Source: Nymphaea colorata
Lineage: Eukaryota; Streptophyta; Magnoliopsida; Nymphaeales; Nymphaeaceae
Assembly: GCF_008831285.2 (NCBI RefSeq)
Contig: NC_045141.1
Location: forward strand, 11,582,106 to 11,646,105
Reading direction: 5' to 3'
DNA length: 64,000 nucleotides
Below the pieces are notes generated by a model. The model worked only from the letters and a program-made list of their open reading frames with translations, ran no database searches and was not told where the DNA came from. Made by a program: the position numbers and the translations under genes. Below are positions 13,388 through 25,707 of the stretch, piece by piece (position 1 is the first letter of the stretch; each line of letters opens with the position of its first letter).

Positions 13388-13640
13388 CAGGCTTAACCTC
13401 TTACCTGAATGGGTTGTTTGAGCTTATGTTACAGGTTTAACCCCTTATCTACACGGGTTTGCCAAAATTGAATTTAGGTTTCACCCCTTATTTACGTGGG
13501 TTGCTTTGGCCTGCATTGCAAGTTTAACCCCCTACTTGCGTGGGTTGCTTTGGCTTACATTCCAGGTTTAACCCTTGACCTGCGTGGGTTGCTTTTTTGT
13601 CAATAATTTCAGGCTTTACCCCTTTCCTGAATGGGTTGCT
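13388..13640. repeat. Six-unit minisatellite with a hairpin core
   Basis: About six degenerate units of 42-47 bp. Each carries a TTAACCCC...TACCTG...GTGGGTTGC core, and AACCC pairs with GGGTT in every unit. The array lies next to the polypurine tract, in the 3' untranslated part of the element. Confidence 0.8.
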
Positions 13641-14139
13641 CGATAACAAGTGGCAATGCTGGGAAAGAACTCTCATCACCTCGAATACTTTTGTTGAAGC
13701 CGGGAATGAGACCCCATTTCTCCTACATTGGTTGTGACAAGAAGACATTCTATCAACTCGAGTGCCTTACGGTGAAGTCTTTGTTTTCACTGAAAGCTGG
13801 ATTTTGAACTTGCTTAGTAAAATTTCCCAAACTAATGCTTGGGTTGAGCTTGCTTTGAAAAGCCCTTGGCCGAACGGCCAAGTTGCACTTGCTAGTGACA
13901 TGGTTGAGCTAGCATTAGAATCTCCCGACCTAGAGGCTGGATTGTGCTTGATCAAATCTTCAGCTTAGCAACTGAGTTGATTTGATTGGGATATGACTCT
14001 TTTATTGATGGACAATGATGATTGTGAAAGAAAAATATGTGTCACAAAAGCAATTTAGAAATGCCTTAAAATATTCATAATTAAAAAAAAAAGCCTTAGT
14101 ATTAGCAATTGTCATGAGTGGTAAAGGATATGATCTTAT

Positions 14140-15290
14140 TCAAAACAGAATGCGTGAATATATTGGGTAGAAGATAGAAGGTTGATACTTGTATTGAAGT
14201 GAATAGAAAATACCCCAATGAAAAGAAGGTGTGGACAAAATTATATAAAGGAAATTGATATATTTTCCACTAACAGGAAAATGATGGTGCAAGGTAATAA
14301 CATATATATGAGTTTTGGTATGAAAGAATTTTTGTTTTATCTTTAATGAGAAGAAATTGAGACAAAGCTTATAGGAAAGAAATTTGTTCTAAGAATATGA
14401 TCGGTAGATGGTGATTCTTATATTGAGATATCAAGTTGATAATGTAGGAATAAAAGAGAGCCTTAGTTTTCAAATGATTAAATCTTAAGCAAAGTATAAA
14501 TATATGAGGTTTGATTAAGGAAGATGGACTTAGAAGGGGTGAATGAATAGGTCAAAATTAAATGTCTAATGATTGAAAATAAAATATATCGGACCAAAAA
14601 AGGTTGGTGATTAACTTAGAATAAATGATGACCCAATAAAATCATGGAAGTAGTAAAATAGGAAGAAAGACACTATCGGTATTGAAACTAGAAAATTATT
14701 TGGCTAAATATAAATAACGAAAAAAAAAGAAATACATGTCTTGAGTGAAGCACGTGTCGATCACGGACTGAGATTGAGGCAAAGGAAGTTGCCTTAATAA
14801 AATGAATGCATGGGCAAAATTATATAAAGAAAATTGATATGTTTTCCCTAGTAGGAAAATCAGGGTGAAAGGTAATATCTTGTGTATGAGCTTAGATATA
14901 AAAGAATTTTTTTTATTTGTCTTTAATGACAAGCAATTTGAACAAAACTTGTAGGAAAGAAATTTATTGTAGAAATATGATTGGTAAATAGTGATTTTCA
15001 TATCGAGATATCAAGTTAATAATATAGAAAAATAGAGAAAATTATGAGCAATTTATTACTTGTGAAGAATCTTAACTTTGAAAGGATTAGACCTTCAGTA
15101 GAGTATAATAAATATATTATGTTTGATTCATCTAGATCCAATAAGTTAAAATCACGTCTGATGATTGAAAATGGAGTATACTTGAGTAAAGCAAAGATTG
15201 GTATTCAATTTGGAATAAACGATAACCCAATAAAATCATGAAAGTAATAAAATAAGGATGAAGATATACTATGAGTGTTGAGGTCAAAAA
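14140..15290. repeat. Degenerate ~580-bp tandem repeat forming much of the interior
   Basis: Two diverged units are offset by about 579 bp. AAAATTATATAAAG occurs at 14237 and 14816, GAGATATCAAGTT follows in both, and AACCCAATAAAATCATG near 15225 mirrors a similar segment near 14630. No coding potential is seen. Confidence 0.7.
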
Positions 15291-16278
15291 AGTTATGCAT
15301 GACCTGATTAAAGCAAAGTTGGTAATTGAACTAACATGAGGTTAGACAAATGAATAAATGAGGGGTTAACAAAGTGTCATAAGATGTAGATTTTGAAAAA
15401 AAATGGGTTTGCCAGATGAGAGAATTTGAGAAATCAATGTCAATTAGGTAGTAGGTTAAAGCATGAGTTTATAATTTAGTCAGAAGATTATATAGAGATG
15501 ATCAAAGAAGACATTGATTTAAATGAGAAATATGGAGTATAAAATTATTAAATTGATCAAAGATTGTACGGAAGACACACATGCAATCATCATACAATGA
15601 TAAACATTCAACATTTTCGAAAGTCACCTTTATCATGCATATATTTAGAAGAGGAGCATAGGATGCTAATTGAGTTTGGTTTGATCAATTATGATTATTC
15701 TATATAAGATATGCCAATATACCTTAGCCAAGAGGCTTAGTACGAGCATAAAATCCTCCATTAGGCAACTAGAGGTAAGGTTTATCCACTTTTTCATGGA
15801 CACTCATCGATATACCATAAATTACCACTCACAGTACTAACGAATGGGCCTTCCCGACCAAGGTATGGTCTAGTTGTAAGGATTAATCTTGTGTTTCCAC
15901 CTAAGACCAAGTTCGGTAACATGATGACCGGGACAAATAGGCATTAGAAGTTTTTGAAATATGAGCAAATATGTAAAATCGGTTGTTTTCAATGCAATGT
16001 TCCATAAGATGATGATTAAGATATGTAGAAGAGAAAACATTGTTTTCAATCAAGTCTTAAATTGATGAGGGTTATATTTGTTCTTATAAGATCTAGGTGA
16101 ACATGATTGATCCTCTTCAATTAGTTTTATATGCAAAAGAGCAAGCATAATCATCAAACAATGTAATGAAATGTCGATGGGGTCAAGACCAAAGAAGGGA
16201 GTATGCTTTATCATCGGCAATATATGAGAAGTCCAAGTTTGTAGAAATGCATCAATGATAATCATAGTCAAACGATGA

Positions 16279-16301
16279 CGGTTCCCATCACGGTCGCCAT
16301 C
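16279..16301 (-). other. Primer binding site, tRNA-Arg-like
   Basis: The minus strand just after the 5' LTR reads GATGGCGACCGTGATGGG. Tat/Ogre elements typically have a GGCGACTC-type site complementary to the 3' end of tRNA-Arg. This copy matches only the first part, so it is either mutated or uses a different tRNA. Confidence 0.5.
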
Positions 16302-19101
16302 TGTTCGTATCCCCAAAATTTCTTTTGGATTTTGAAGTGCTCCAAAAAAATAACTTTTTTGTTTTGAAAATGTGAGAGAAAAGGACTCTCCCGTTGGTAC
16401 AAGGATCGACCGTTCCCAGTGCCTTTACCAGGGGTAATCAATGTAAGGGCTATGCTTATTCTTGATGCATTTCATTTTGGCTTGAACATTCTTTTTCATT
16501 TTATATGTGGTGTAGTGTTGGAGAAAATGTTAAAGATTTGATGTTTCAAACTTTTGAGAAAGTTCTGAAGAAACTTTTGAGAGGGTAAAACATTTTTATT
16601 TGAGAAATTTTGAATTGAGAAATCTTTATAAATATTTGAAAAAGTTTGGAGATCACTTTTGCAGTCACTTTAGTGTTCTTTTAAGAATTTAAGTAGGTTT
16701 GAGATTTTGCTCTAATTCAGTTACTACTTAGTTAGAGCTCAATCTTATCTTGCTTAAGTTCCTTTAGAGATATGTTTGTGATCATTTGTGATGTTAAATG
16801 AATGTGAATGTATGAATGTATTGATCCTACATGATTAAAGTGAAATTGTTTATTTTTACCATGACATTCATCTAAAAGCATTCCTACCACCACATACATT
16901 CAAGAAATAATTGTCATGAATAATTTTATGAAGAAAGAAAAAAATTTTAAAATGAAATGGGCTTGTAGTCCATCAAGCATGAATCCAATATTAGGTCATT
17001 ACTTGAGTTTTGGTCTTGGTGAAGTCGGTAAATAAAAAGATCTTGGGAGAAAAATATTCAAGAGAATGAAAATGAGGAAAGACTTGAATGTAAGAGGAAC
17101 ATAGAGAAAAATAGAGAGAAGGAGATTTTGAAAACCACAAAACAACTGATTTAAAAGAGAGAAAGATGCGTATACATAAGCATAATTATATATACATATA
17201 TGTGTATATATATATATGTATACGTATACGAAAGCTTGTGAAAAAGACGTTTAAATCTAATAGACAAAGAGAAGGAAATTTTTGAAGGAGAGAGAAAGAG
17301 AGAGGACCTAAAGAGAAAGAAAAAAAGAGAAAATGGAACACACATACATGTATTCATTTATATATGTATGTGCATAAGAATTTGAAAAAGAACACATTAA
17401 ATCATAAAGAGAAAAAAACAAATAAAGGTACTCATGTACACGTATACGTATATAACATGTATATACGTATATGTCTTCATGAGAATGAAAATCAAGAAAT
17501 GACTTGAAAATATCCGTCTTCAATTTTTTTATGTAGGCCATAGAAGAACTTAGACTCATGCAAGAGCCTAGGCTAAGTCTCCAAAACTACATTAAAGAGG
17601 GTATTTGCTTTTGAAAATCTTTTGAAAAACTTGATTTCAAATGTGAACATAAAACCATAATCATTTCACTTGTCACAAGGGAATATATTTCTCCCACCAT
17701 TGGGTATATGAGAAAGTCAAATATTCATGGAATGGAAAGCAACAGAATAAAATGCTCATTGGGGTTCCTAATCGAATTGATTAAGAAATAAACTAAAGGT
17801 GAGAATAACATGATGATGCATATTAACATGTACATATTTGTGAATGGCTTCCTCGGGTTGGAAAAATCTCAACCTCAAAATCAACATAAGAATGAAGAAA
17901 ATCTCAACCCAACCATTCATTCTCCCCATGCATTTGCTTATTAATTAAGAAAAAAATAGAATATCAAGCATAAGCATTATTTCAAGCATAAATGATGACT
18001 GAAACAACATAACAAGAATATATTTTTAGAAATAGATGAAGAAATGAAATTTATTTTGCCTTACTCATACTCCTAGTGCACTCAAGATGTAGCTCTCGAT
18101 TCCGTATAGAAATTCATTTGGGCTTTCTTGCATAGTCACGAGGAGGTGGCAAGAGGAAATGAGAAAAATGAAAAAGAACTACATACCTTGTATATGGATG
18201 ATATTAGAAATGAACCGCTTCCTTTGAATGATTTTAGGGTTGCCTCATATGAAGCTCCAAGACTATGAGAATGTCCCTCCAAGAGATCCCCCTGTGCTTC
18301 TCTTGAAGAGTTTGGGCTTGATAAAGATTGCTTCCAAGGTTGGAGAAGAAAAAAGAAATGGAAAGATATAGCTAAGGGAAATTCAAAAATTTCAAGTGAG
18401 GAAGAATGAGAAGTTCATCCATAGTTAGCTCATGTCTAAGAGGGAAGATTGTTAGGGTATTTATAGAAAGTTTTAGAGCCCATATTCAAAATTTGCATTC
18501 AAGATGAAAGAGTTTTGGAGCCAAAATTCAAAATTTGAAATTCAAAATTTGAATTCAAGAGGGAAGTGTTTTGGAGCCAAAATTTAAAATTTGAAATTCA
18601 AAATTTAAAAATAAAAGGGCTGTTTAGTATAAAACTATTTTTTACTTGAAATGTGTATAAAAAAATGTTTGTTGTTACAAATGGGTGGTCCAACTCCGTT
18701 TTGAGTGACTCTGGGTTTGTTTTGGTCATTAACATGTTCTAGCGAAACGATTTAGGCTCAAAATGCATCTTGGCACGAGGACGAAACATAAAACAAATGA
18801 AAGACCCATGCACGCGCCTGCGGTGCTCATAAATTCAAATTTTATTGTTTTGATTTTGCCTTTAGAATTTGAGTTTAGAATTCTCGATTTGGATCTAAAC
18901 TAGGATTTTGGGTCTAATTCGGATCTGATAATTGGATTTTGGATTTGAGTCTCACGTCTAAAGTTGGGCTTTGAATCTGAATTTTGTGTTTGGGTTTGGA
19001 CAATAGTTTAGAAATTCATTTTGGATCGAATAGTTGCAAATTTGTTTTGGCTCTAAAATTTAAATCCAAATAATAAAATATAGTCTTTTTTGAAAAATTT
19101 G
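16302..19101 (-). repeat. 5' LTR of the non-coding element
   Basis: About 2.80 kb, collinear with 10421-13290. The inner end is TGTTCGTATCCCC on the + strand. Homology to the partner stops at 19101, just before the expected terminal GGGATGATAACA, so the outer tip is lost. Confidence 0.83.
18455..18466 (-). promoter_or_regulatory. LTR TATA box (minus strand)
   Basis: The minus strand reads CTATAAATACCC, a good plant TATA box. The partner LTR has a weakened CTATAGATACTC at 12605-12594. The position implies transcription leftwards, matching the orientation given by the primer site and polypurine tract. Confidence 0.6.
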
Positions 19102-20044
19102 TTTTGGCTAGGCTCTTGTGAAAGTATTTTGTGCAAATATGATGACCTCCCTATGCCTCTCATAAATGAGCTAATAGGCTGAGATCTCATATTGGGAAAT
19201 CGAATTCTTTTGGAGAAGATAAACCAAATCAAAGAAGAACTAGTCATTGTGCTTAGATTGTGCTCTTTGGACATATAAAGCCCCTTAGAAATCTTGGCAT
19301 GTTTCGAAACAGCTTGATAATTAGCAAGGCATGCCACCTCCCGATTGAGTTGGAGCATCAGGCTCACTAGGTGATTAAGGCGTTCAATTTTGATTTTTGC
19401 CCTTGTTTGCAAGAAATGTTGTATGTAGCTAAGTCAGCCTAAGAAGTTTAGAAACAAGGTTTATAAGAATGATAAAATTTATGAGGCATGAACAAAAGTT
19501 TTCATGATAATATATTTCGAAGGACAACTTTGTGCTCGAGTAGAAGGGTTTATTGTTCAAGAATATGCTTCATCTCTTTCTTGTGAAGTTTTGACAGTAG
19601 GATGGCCACTTCAAGGATCAATAAGTGTGGCTCAATAAATGTAACCTAATATAGCTATATTCAAAGTGAATACTTAAATGGGAGGAGAATTCAAGGTAAA
19701 TGGATGAACTGATGGATGGTCATCTCCACCAGTCTTGTTGGTGCAGAGGGCTATTATCTCTTATTGTACTATAAAGATGTGTAATTTTATTTTTGTAGGT
19801 AGCATTGACTTTTTATTTGTTGTGCTTTTGGTTATGGTTTTGTATGTTTATGATGCATTGATACTTTGTTCCATATGATGAGTTTCATGATCTAGGCAAC
19901 AAGAAGCCATCACAAGAGTATATGCATAGGCATCATCACCTCGACAAGATTTGTGGTGATTTCAATTTTCATTTCTACTTGTTCCCTTATTTTTTTTCCC
20001 ATCCTTAGCATGTATCTCAGGTTCATAGGTGTAAGCATAGGGTG
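19102..20044. other. Unassigned sequence after the long-LTR element
   Basis: The minus strand has a 119-codon frame (19412-19053), part of which runs into the LTR. It shows no motif I recognise. Nothing else is supported here. Confidence 0.5.
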
Positions 20045-23000
20045 TTGCCGAGGATAACAAAAGAAGGGTTTACATGTAAATCTTTTTTTTTTTTTATCAA
20101 ATCTTACATGTTGACAGTAATAAATGTGATACCATTACCTGTATTTGCTTTTTTTTTGCGAGATTCTAAAAGACAGGACCCAACCTATCAATACGAGGTC
20201 TGCCTTTACCAGATGGATCAGACCAAAGACTAGGCTAAAATATTTTGTTTTCTAAGTCTAAGTGTTATTGAAAACCTAAGAATGCAAACATACCATAGTT
20301 TTGAAACCATGCATGCTTTAGCATCTAAGTAGATCTTAGAAATGGATGATGAACAAGAAGAAATTAATCTATTCATGTCTGAATCATCATAGATCAATGC
20401 AAATTGAGATCCTAGATCTAGAATGATGCATGCAAAATTAAGTCATGTACACCTGGAGTCCAGTCTCCACTAGGACTGAGATGTAGGACATGGACCTAGC
20501 AGAAAGATATGAATATGAATCAAAAAATTGAGAAAAGGATATGAGAGATTCTTGTTCTAAATTGAAATAGGAGATGTTATAAAGATACAAAATATCATAT
20601 CATGTTAAGGAAATTCAAGATCCAAAATCTGAGATTTGAAATAACGGTTCAATATCCATGATCTAATATTTGACATCAAAAATCTAAGACACAAAATCCA
20701 TAATCCAGTGCTTAAGATCTGAAATCTGATAACCAAAATCTAGAATCTTAAATCCAAGATCTAAGATCTAAAATCCATAATATATGGTTCAAGATCCAAA
20801 AATCCAAAATCCATTATCTGAAGTTTGCGATTTGAGACTCATATGTGAAATATGATTCTAAATCCACCACCACCCTAAAGAAATTAAAATAAATCTAATC
20901 TAGAAAACATGTTAAAGTAAGCATGAAGTAAATTAGACTAAACATGCTAAAATCAAAAAGAAAACCAAACTTTACATGGTAAAAGCAAAACTAAACTGAA
21001 CATGCATAAGAAAAAGAACTAAACTACAAATAAGAGAAGAAAGAAGATGGAAAAGGAAATTACCTTAAGTTGACGCCCTAGTTGAGCCCACTCCCACGAC
21101 CCCCACGCTGAGTCTGGTTGGGTCTAGGCTGTGTGCTAATGCAGCCCAAACCAATACTTAGATCAAGACTCTCTTAAAAATTTAACTTGTTTTGAGCTAG
21201 ACTCCTTTCTTGAGTACCTGGTTGAAATTTCACCAACTTTTTGGTTTTCTCAAAGAAAAGTTCAAAGTGTGTAGTGGGAGGGGGGTGGGGTGAGAGACTC
21301 TATTTATAGGAGACAGAGAGGGGTTACCCCCTTGACATTTTCGATATAAGACTAATGTCCTTGACCCTCTCTCTCCTCTCAAAAGTACAAAAAATTAGGT
21401 TAATGTGTTTTCAAGCGACAAACATGTTTGTTGTGTTCTCGTCCAGACTCTAAATTCGATTCTGTAAAAATCCAGACGTGCACGAAGAAGTACTCTTCAA
21501 TTGTTAATGAAGTATTTAGATTGACATTGAGTGTGGATAATGAATAAAGGGAGAATATGAATAGACAAAAACACACTTTTAAGTCTTCATTTTAAAACTT
21601 GATATAAATTAGAAACATGTTCATTCCAGCCACATACATATACCGATTTCGATTCCATCTACCGAAGCACTCAACTAAAAATTCTACACGTTTCAAGTGC
21701 TTATGTGCAAATGGACATTAAAAATGGAATGAGAAAATCATAAAACATTTTTGAGATATAATGTGCATTAAGCTCACATGTGGATCCTAGATCTGGGATT
21801 GATGCTGAGACTCAAATCCAGTTTCAGATCTAAAGAAAATTCTAGAAGATGGATCCAGATATGGTACTAAAATTTAGATTATGATTCAATATCTAGGATC
21901 TAAAAGAAGAATAATGGAGTTGGATCTATAAATATATATTAAATTTGAGACTTGGATATAACATCTAATTGTAGAAATAAGACTTGGATATATGATCTGG
22001 ATTAGAAGTATGAAATGGAGATTTGAAGATAGCAAGGACCGAGACCTACTTGAGTTGGGCTAGGTGGGTTCAAGTTGTATGACATAGGCTAGACTTGGGT
22101 CAGGTTCAATTTCTAAAAAAAAATTGTGTTTAGACCTAGGTTGGGTGTAGGTGTAGTCTTAGGAAAATTGAGTTTTGATGTAGAATTGGGATAGGCTGGG
22201 CCTGAGCTTAAGCCTATCAGATCCATGAAATGTTCATTAAAAACTAACTTAGGTTCATGTGGCTCCTAAGTTAGGTTTTATAAAAAATGCATGCATAGTA
22301 AAAAATGACCAAAATACCCTTATATGTGGTTGTGGGCTGAAATGAGTTTAAATAAAGAGATAGACTTGAACTAAGGATCTGGAATAAAAGAGAATCATAA
22401 ATCAAGGTATATGTGACATATAACTTATGCTTATTCAGAAGAATACTACTAAAAAAAGATGACCATTTCCTCCTTGTGTGTTTCTGAAGTTTTGGATGAA
22501 TTTTCTCGATTTGATTGAACCAACCTGTGGGCAAGTTCCTAAATAGGTTCTCATTAAAATCTTACTGAAAATGTCCTCATGGATTGCTATAGAAATCAAA
22601 AACAAATTTTCACCAAGTTGTATACTACACGTTTATAAAAGGAAATCAAGGAAGGTCATAAAGATTTCTTTTGAAATTTTCATAAGTGGAGTTGAGGGCA
22701 CTTGGAAAAGCTACTTATAAGGACATGCTAAAAGGTTGCAAAAAGTTGCTTTAATTTTGCATAGTTGAGCTCAACAACAGTAGATTGTAGCAAATACTAG
22801 GAATGAACTTCATGGCCTTCAGAACTGAATTGAACTCAATCGGAAGGAATGAACTCAAACCAAACTAAGAGAGTATTGATTTACTCATGATAAACATAAT
22901 CTCAACTTGCTTTCAATTTGGTCTATCTGGTTGAGCTCAAATTCAGTTCAAACCCTTCAAAACATAAGAGAGAAGGCACTTGGAACTGAATTGGCCAGAC

Positions 23001-23599
23001 TAAGGGGAACTTGATTTATACATGAGGAACATGGCCCTAGCTTAGTTTTACCTCAATCTTCTAGGTTGAGCTCAGATTCCAATTAAACCCTGAAAACAGA
23101 AGAGAGAAAGACCAAGTAGAAATCTACAAGTTAGTATGTGATTGAAACTAGGGCTGGGTGACTCAAAATCAGTGAAATAAAGTTCTCTCCGTTAAGGTAA
23201 ACTTCTTTTGACTTGGTTAAGCTAAAGATCATAGTTTTAACTTTCAAGGAAGCTGGCTTCAAAATGGAATAAGTATGGTGAGCTAACTTTGGCAACTCCT
23301 AGGTTCATGTAAAATTGAGAAATGACTTAATTGCTCAAATGTTCTGCAATTCTCAAAAATTTTAGTGAAAATCCATACTTTTTTAGGTGCAATGCTGAGA
23401 GGTAGGGTAAAATAGTATTTTTTTAATGTGGCTGACCTAAGTGATCTGGGTCTAGGTGTTAAATGCTGGTATAAAAAGGGCCTGTTTGGCTCAAAAATGG
23501 CCCATTGTTCTTGAAATGTAGTCACTGTAAAGCCATTTGGAGATCTCATCTTCAAGAATAAAATGGTCCTTTAGACTCATAAAAATTTTGGGTGTTCAC
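20045..23599 (-). mobile_element. Candidate solo LTR of a related Tat/Ogre-like family
   Basis: On the minus strand the right end reads TGTGAACACCCAAAATTTT, a plausible LTR start. Near the left end, TCTGCCTTTACCAGATGG resembles a segment at the same end of the 10421-19101 LTRs (GTGCCTTTACCAGGGG). A minus-strand TATA box (CTATAAATAGAG) lies at about 21311-21300. Repeated short AAATCYAAGATC-type motifs (20590-20880 and 21780-22020) resemble the GGATCTAA-rich part of the other LTR. The left boundary and target duplication are not established. Confidence 0.35.
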
Positions 23600-23670
23600 A
23601 AGATGGTTAGTATTGTATTGATCCAATTATTTGAGCTTTTAAAAATCTTCGTATCATGGTCATATCAAAA

Positions 23671-23860
23671 GAAGGTTTACAACAACTAGATACAAATTTC
23701 ATTGACGCAATGTTATTTGTAAAAGATTTTTCTCTTAAGTTTTGTCAACATCATGCTTCATTTACAATTCATTTAATGCGTGAAGTTCGTTTGAGTGGAT
23801 AGGTCCAATATCAATGGATGTACCCCCTAAAGGAGCGTTTGAGGAGGATGCTGATGACTT
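23671..23860 (+). pseudogene. Relic of a CACTA (En/Spm) TNP2-type transposase, DUF4218 region
   Basis: The + strand reads FTIHLMREVRLSG, a stop, then VQYQWMYPLKERL. This matches the DUF4218 core found in plant CACTA TNP2 proteins, whose consensus I recall as roughly HLVREVRLGGPVQYRWMYPFER. Upstream residues LQQLDTNFIDA fit the preceding helix. There is an internal stop, and no further transposase sequence follows. Confidence 0.65.
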
Positions 23861-24102
23861 GCTTCATTGTGTTCCCGTCGGCCCTATTGCAGTGGTTGAT
23901 GATGCTGAGGAAGGCAGGTAGATGGATGATGACCTTTTCTAGCTTAGAAGATATCTTATATTTCATCACATCCACTGCAATCCTTCAGCAATTATGGCCT
24001 CCCCACCCACTCTTCCAATTCTCCATGCCCTTCATGCTAATGAAACAATAACCAGCGCAAAGAGAGGGTTAGAAGAGAGAGTTGCATTGAACCTCCATGC
24101 AA

Positions 24103-24147
<45 letters not shown>

Positions 24148-25342
24148 GGAATGAGGGTTTACTATGAGAGGACAAATTGAGCCTCTTTGTGTGCAAAACT
24201 TTTTTCCCCATTAGAGATTCTAGAAGACATTTTTTTGATTAACAACATTTTGAAAAATTTCTAATTGCTAAAAAGCTTATAGTGGTGCTTGTTGATAAAT
24301 TGAAGTGTTCAACAGTATCAATTCAGTTGTGCCTGGTGGATGACCAAATTGAAGAAATATAAAGTTAATTTCTAAATATGTAACAACTTCCTAGTTATTC
24401 TTCTCTAACTTACTGAAATCTTGTCATTATACACTAATAATATATAGAGAAAAATGTCAAACATTCATCAACCAAATACTCCTTTCTGATAAAACATTCT
24501 GGTGGATTTCAATGATTTTCAACTTTAACAAGTACACTTGAATAAGAGCATGGAAAAAGAATATCAATACGCATATACATTTTTTTCCATAAAGATATAT
24601 AACTACACAAAGCGGCAATCAATGCACATCATGTTTCCCTTAATGGGTAGTCGATGTTATAAATAGTTATGTGCATTTGCTATCTTTTTTTCGCTTGCTT
24701 GATGCTTTTCCTTTGGCATTTAGGTCTTCTTGCAGGGAATGCAAACATCTTTCTATTTTAGTCCATCTATGAGCTCCAAGTTTTATATCTTAACCAAGCA
24801 GCATGTTTTGAATTGATAAAACACAGACCAAGAACCGGATGAATATGTCTGCATAGATTGTTTCATGAGTAAGAGTATGCTTCCATCCTTCATTTTTTTT
24901 TAAAATTCTCTTATTTTGTTACTATTTTTGCTTTTTTTTTTCTTGAAGAGCACAAGGCTAAAAGCTTAGCAACCTTTCCTATTCCCTTCTATGCCCACTT
25001 ACCACTGTCATGCATGCAATTCCTTTCATGTTAACATGTTTTTGCAATTATCAAGATTTTGTAACACACACACACACACACACACATTGTGTATGTAGTG
25101 AAATCCTCCAGTCATTTGGTCCCTCATCCAATCTTTGTTCCTGATGCATTGCATTGGACCACATTGGGCAGTGTGTCGTGAGAAGCTGAAGGATTTTTGT
25201 GTTAAGGATCATTGAATTTCATCATCCAGGTTTAGATGGAGAAATCCTCCGGCCTTTCATAACAGACTATCCGATACAACATCGGGGTGTCAAGTGGCCT
25301 TGGATGGAGGTTTGGACGGTTGGATGATTGCAGAAGAAACGT
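23861..25342. other. Intergenic DNA with GA and CA microsatellites
   Basis: Contains a (GA)n tract at about 24112-24141 and a (CA)n tract at about 25062-25085. No coding region or transposon end was recognised. Confidence 0.6.
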
Positions 25343-25707
25343 CTTTGCTTATGCAAAGACCCAGCCGAGTGTTTTGCTCAGCTGGTATGGACAAGCCATA
25401 CAGACGGCCCACATTCTCCTCCTTTTTTTTTTTAAAAAAAAAGAAACATTCAACACTAAAGTGTAAAGTGTTGCAGATGGTTCATGAGGGCAGACACAAC
25501 AGCCTCGATTTTTTTTTTGGTGTAAAAAAAAAAAAGAGGCAGCCGAGGCCATCGCCCATCCGCCAGTGAGGGGAGGGCGGCCATTGGCTATTGGCAGTGA
25601 CGGAGGCTTCTATCGTGATTTATACATTTTTTGAAGAGAAAATGGACCGTTCACGTGGACAGTCCACATATACCAGCCGAGCGGCTGGTTCTTTGCATAA
25701 ACAAAGC
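25343..25707. mobile_element. Fold-back MITE with ~80-bp imperfect inverted arms
   Basis: The left arm (25343-25425) and right arm (25632-25707) are imperfect reverse complements. Both carry TATGCAAAGA, CAGCCG, CTGGTAT, ACGG and CCCA/TCCA in order. The interior holds A/T runs and a GC-rich segment. No clear target duplication was found, so the superfamily is open (MULE or hAT are possible). Confidence 0.6.

Larger units (their letters stand above)
10421..19101 (-). mobile_element. Non-coding LTR element with 2.8-kb LTRs (Tat/Ogre-like, LARD type)
   Basis: Two direct repeats of about 2.8 kb (10421-13290 and 16302-19101) flank a 3.0-kb interior. Orientation is minus: a polypurine tract (AACAAAGAGGGGCATC, 13306-13291) precedes the 3' LTR, which starts TGTTATCATCCC. 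A GATGGCGACCGTGATGGG segment (16301-16284) follows the 5' LTR. That segment resembles the tRNA-Arg type primer site of Tat/Ogre Ty3/gypsy elements. The interior has no frame over about 100 codons and none resembling gag or pol, so the element must have been mobilised in trans. Tandem repeats in interior and LTRs also fit Tat/Ogre. The right LTR lacks its last 10 or so bases. Confidence 0.8.

Noticed and set aside
13388-13640. Regular short repeats as a CRISPR array
   Set aside because: The units vary, the linkers are not unique spacers of constant length, and the DNA is plant nuclear.
10421-19101. The 2.8-kb direct repeats as a host segmental duplication
   Set aside because: A polypurine tract and a primer-site-like sequence at the inner ends, TG...CA boundaries and an internal TATA box identify them as LTRs.
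19053-19412. 119-codon minus-strand frame as a gene
   Set aside because: It overlaps the end of the long LTR and has no recognisable motif.
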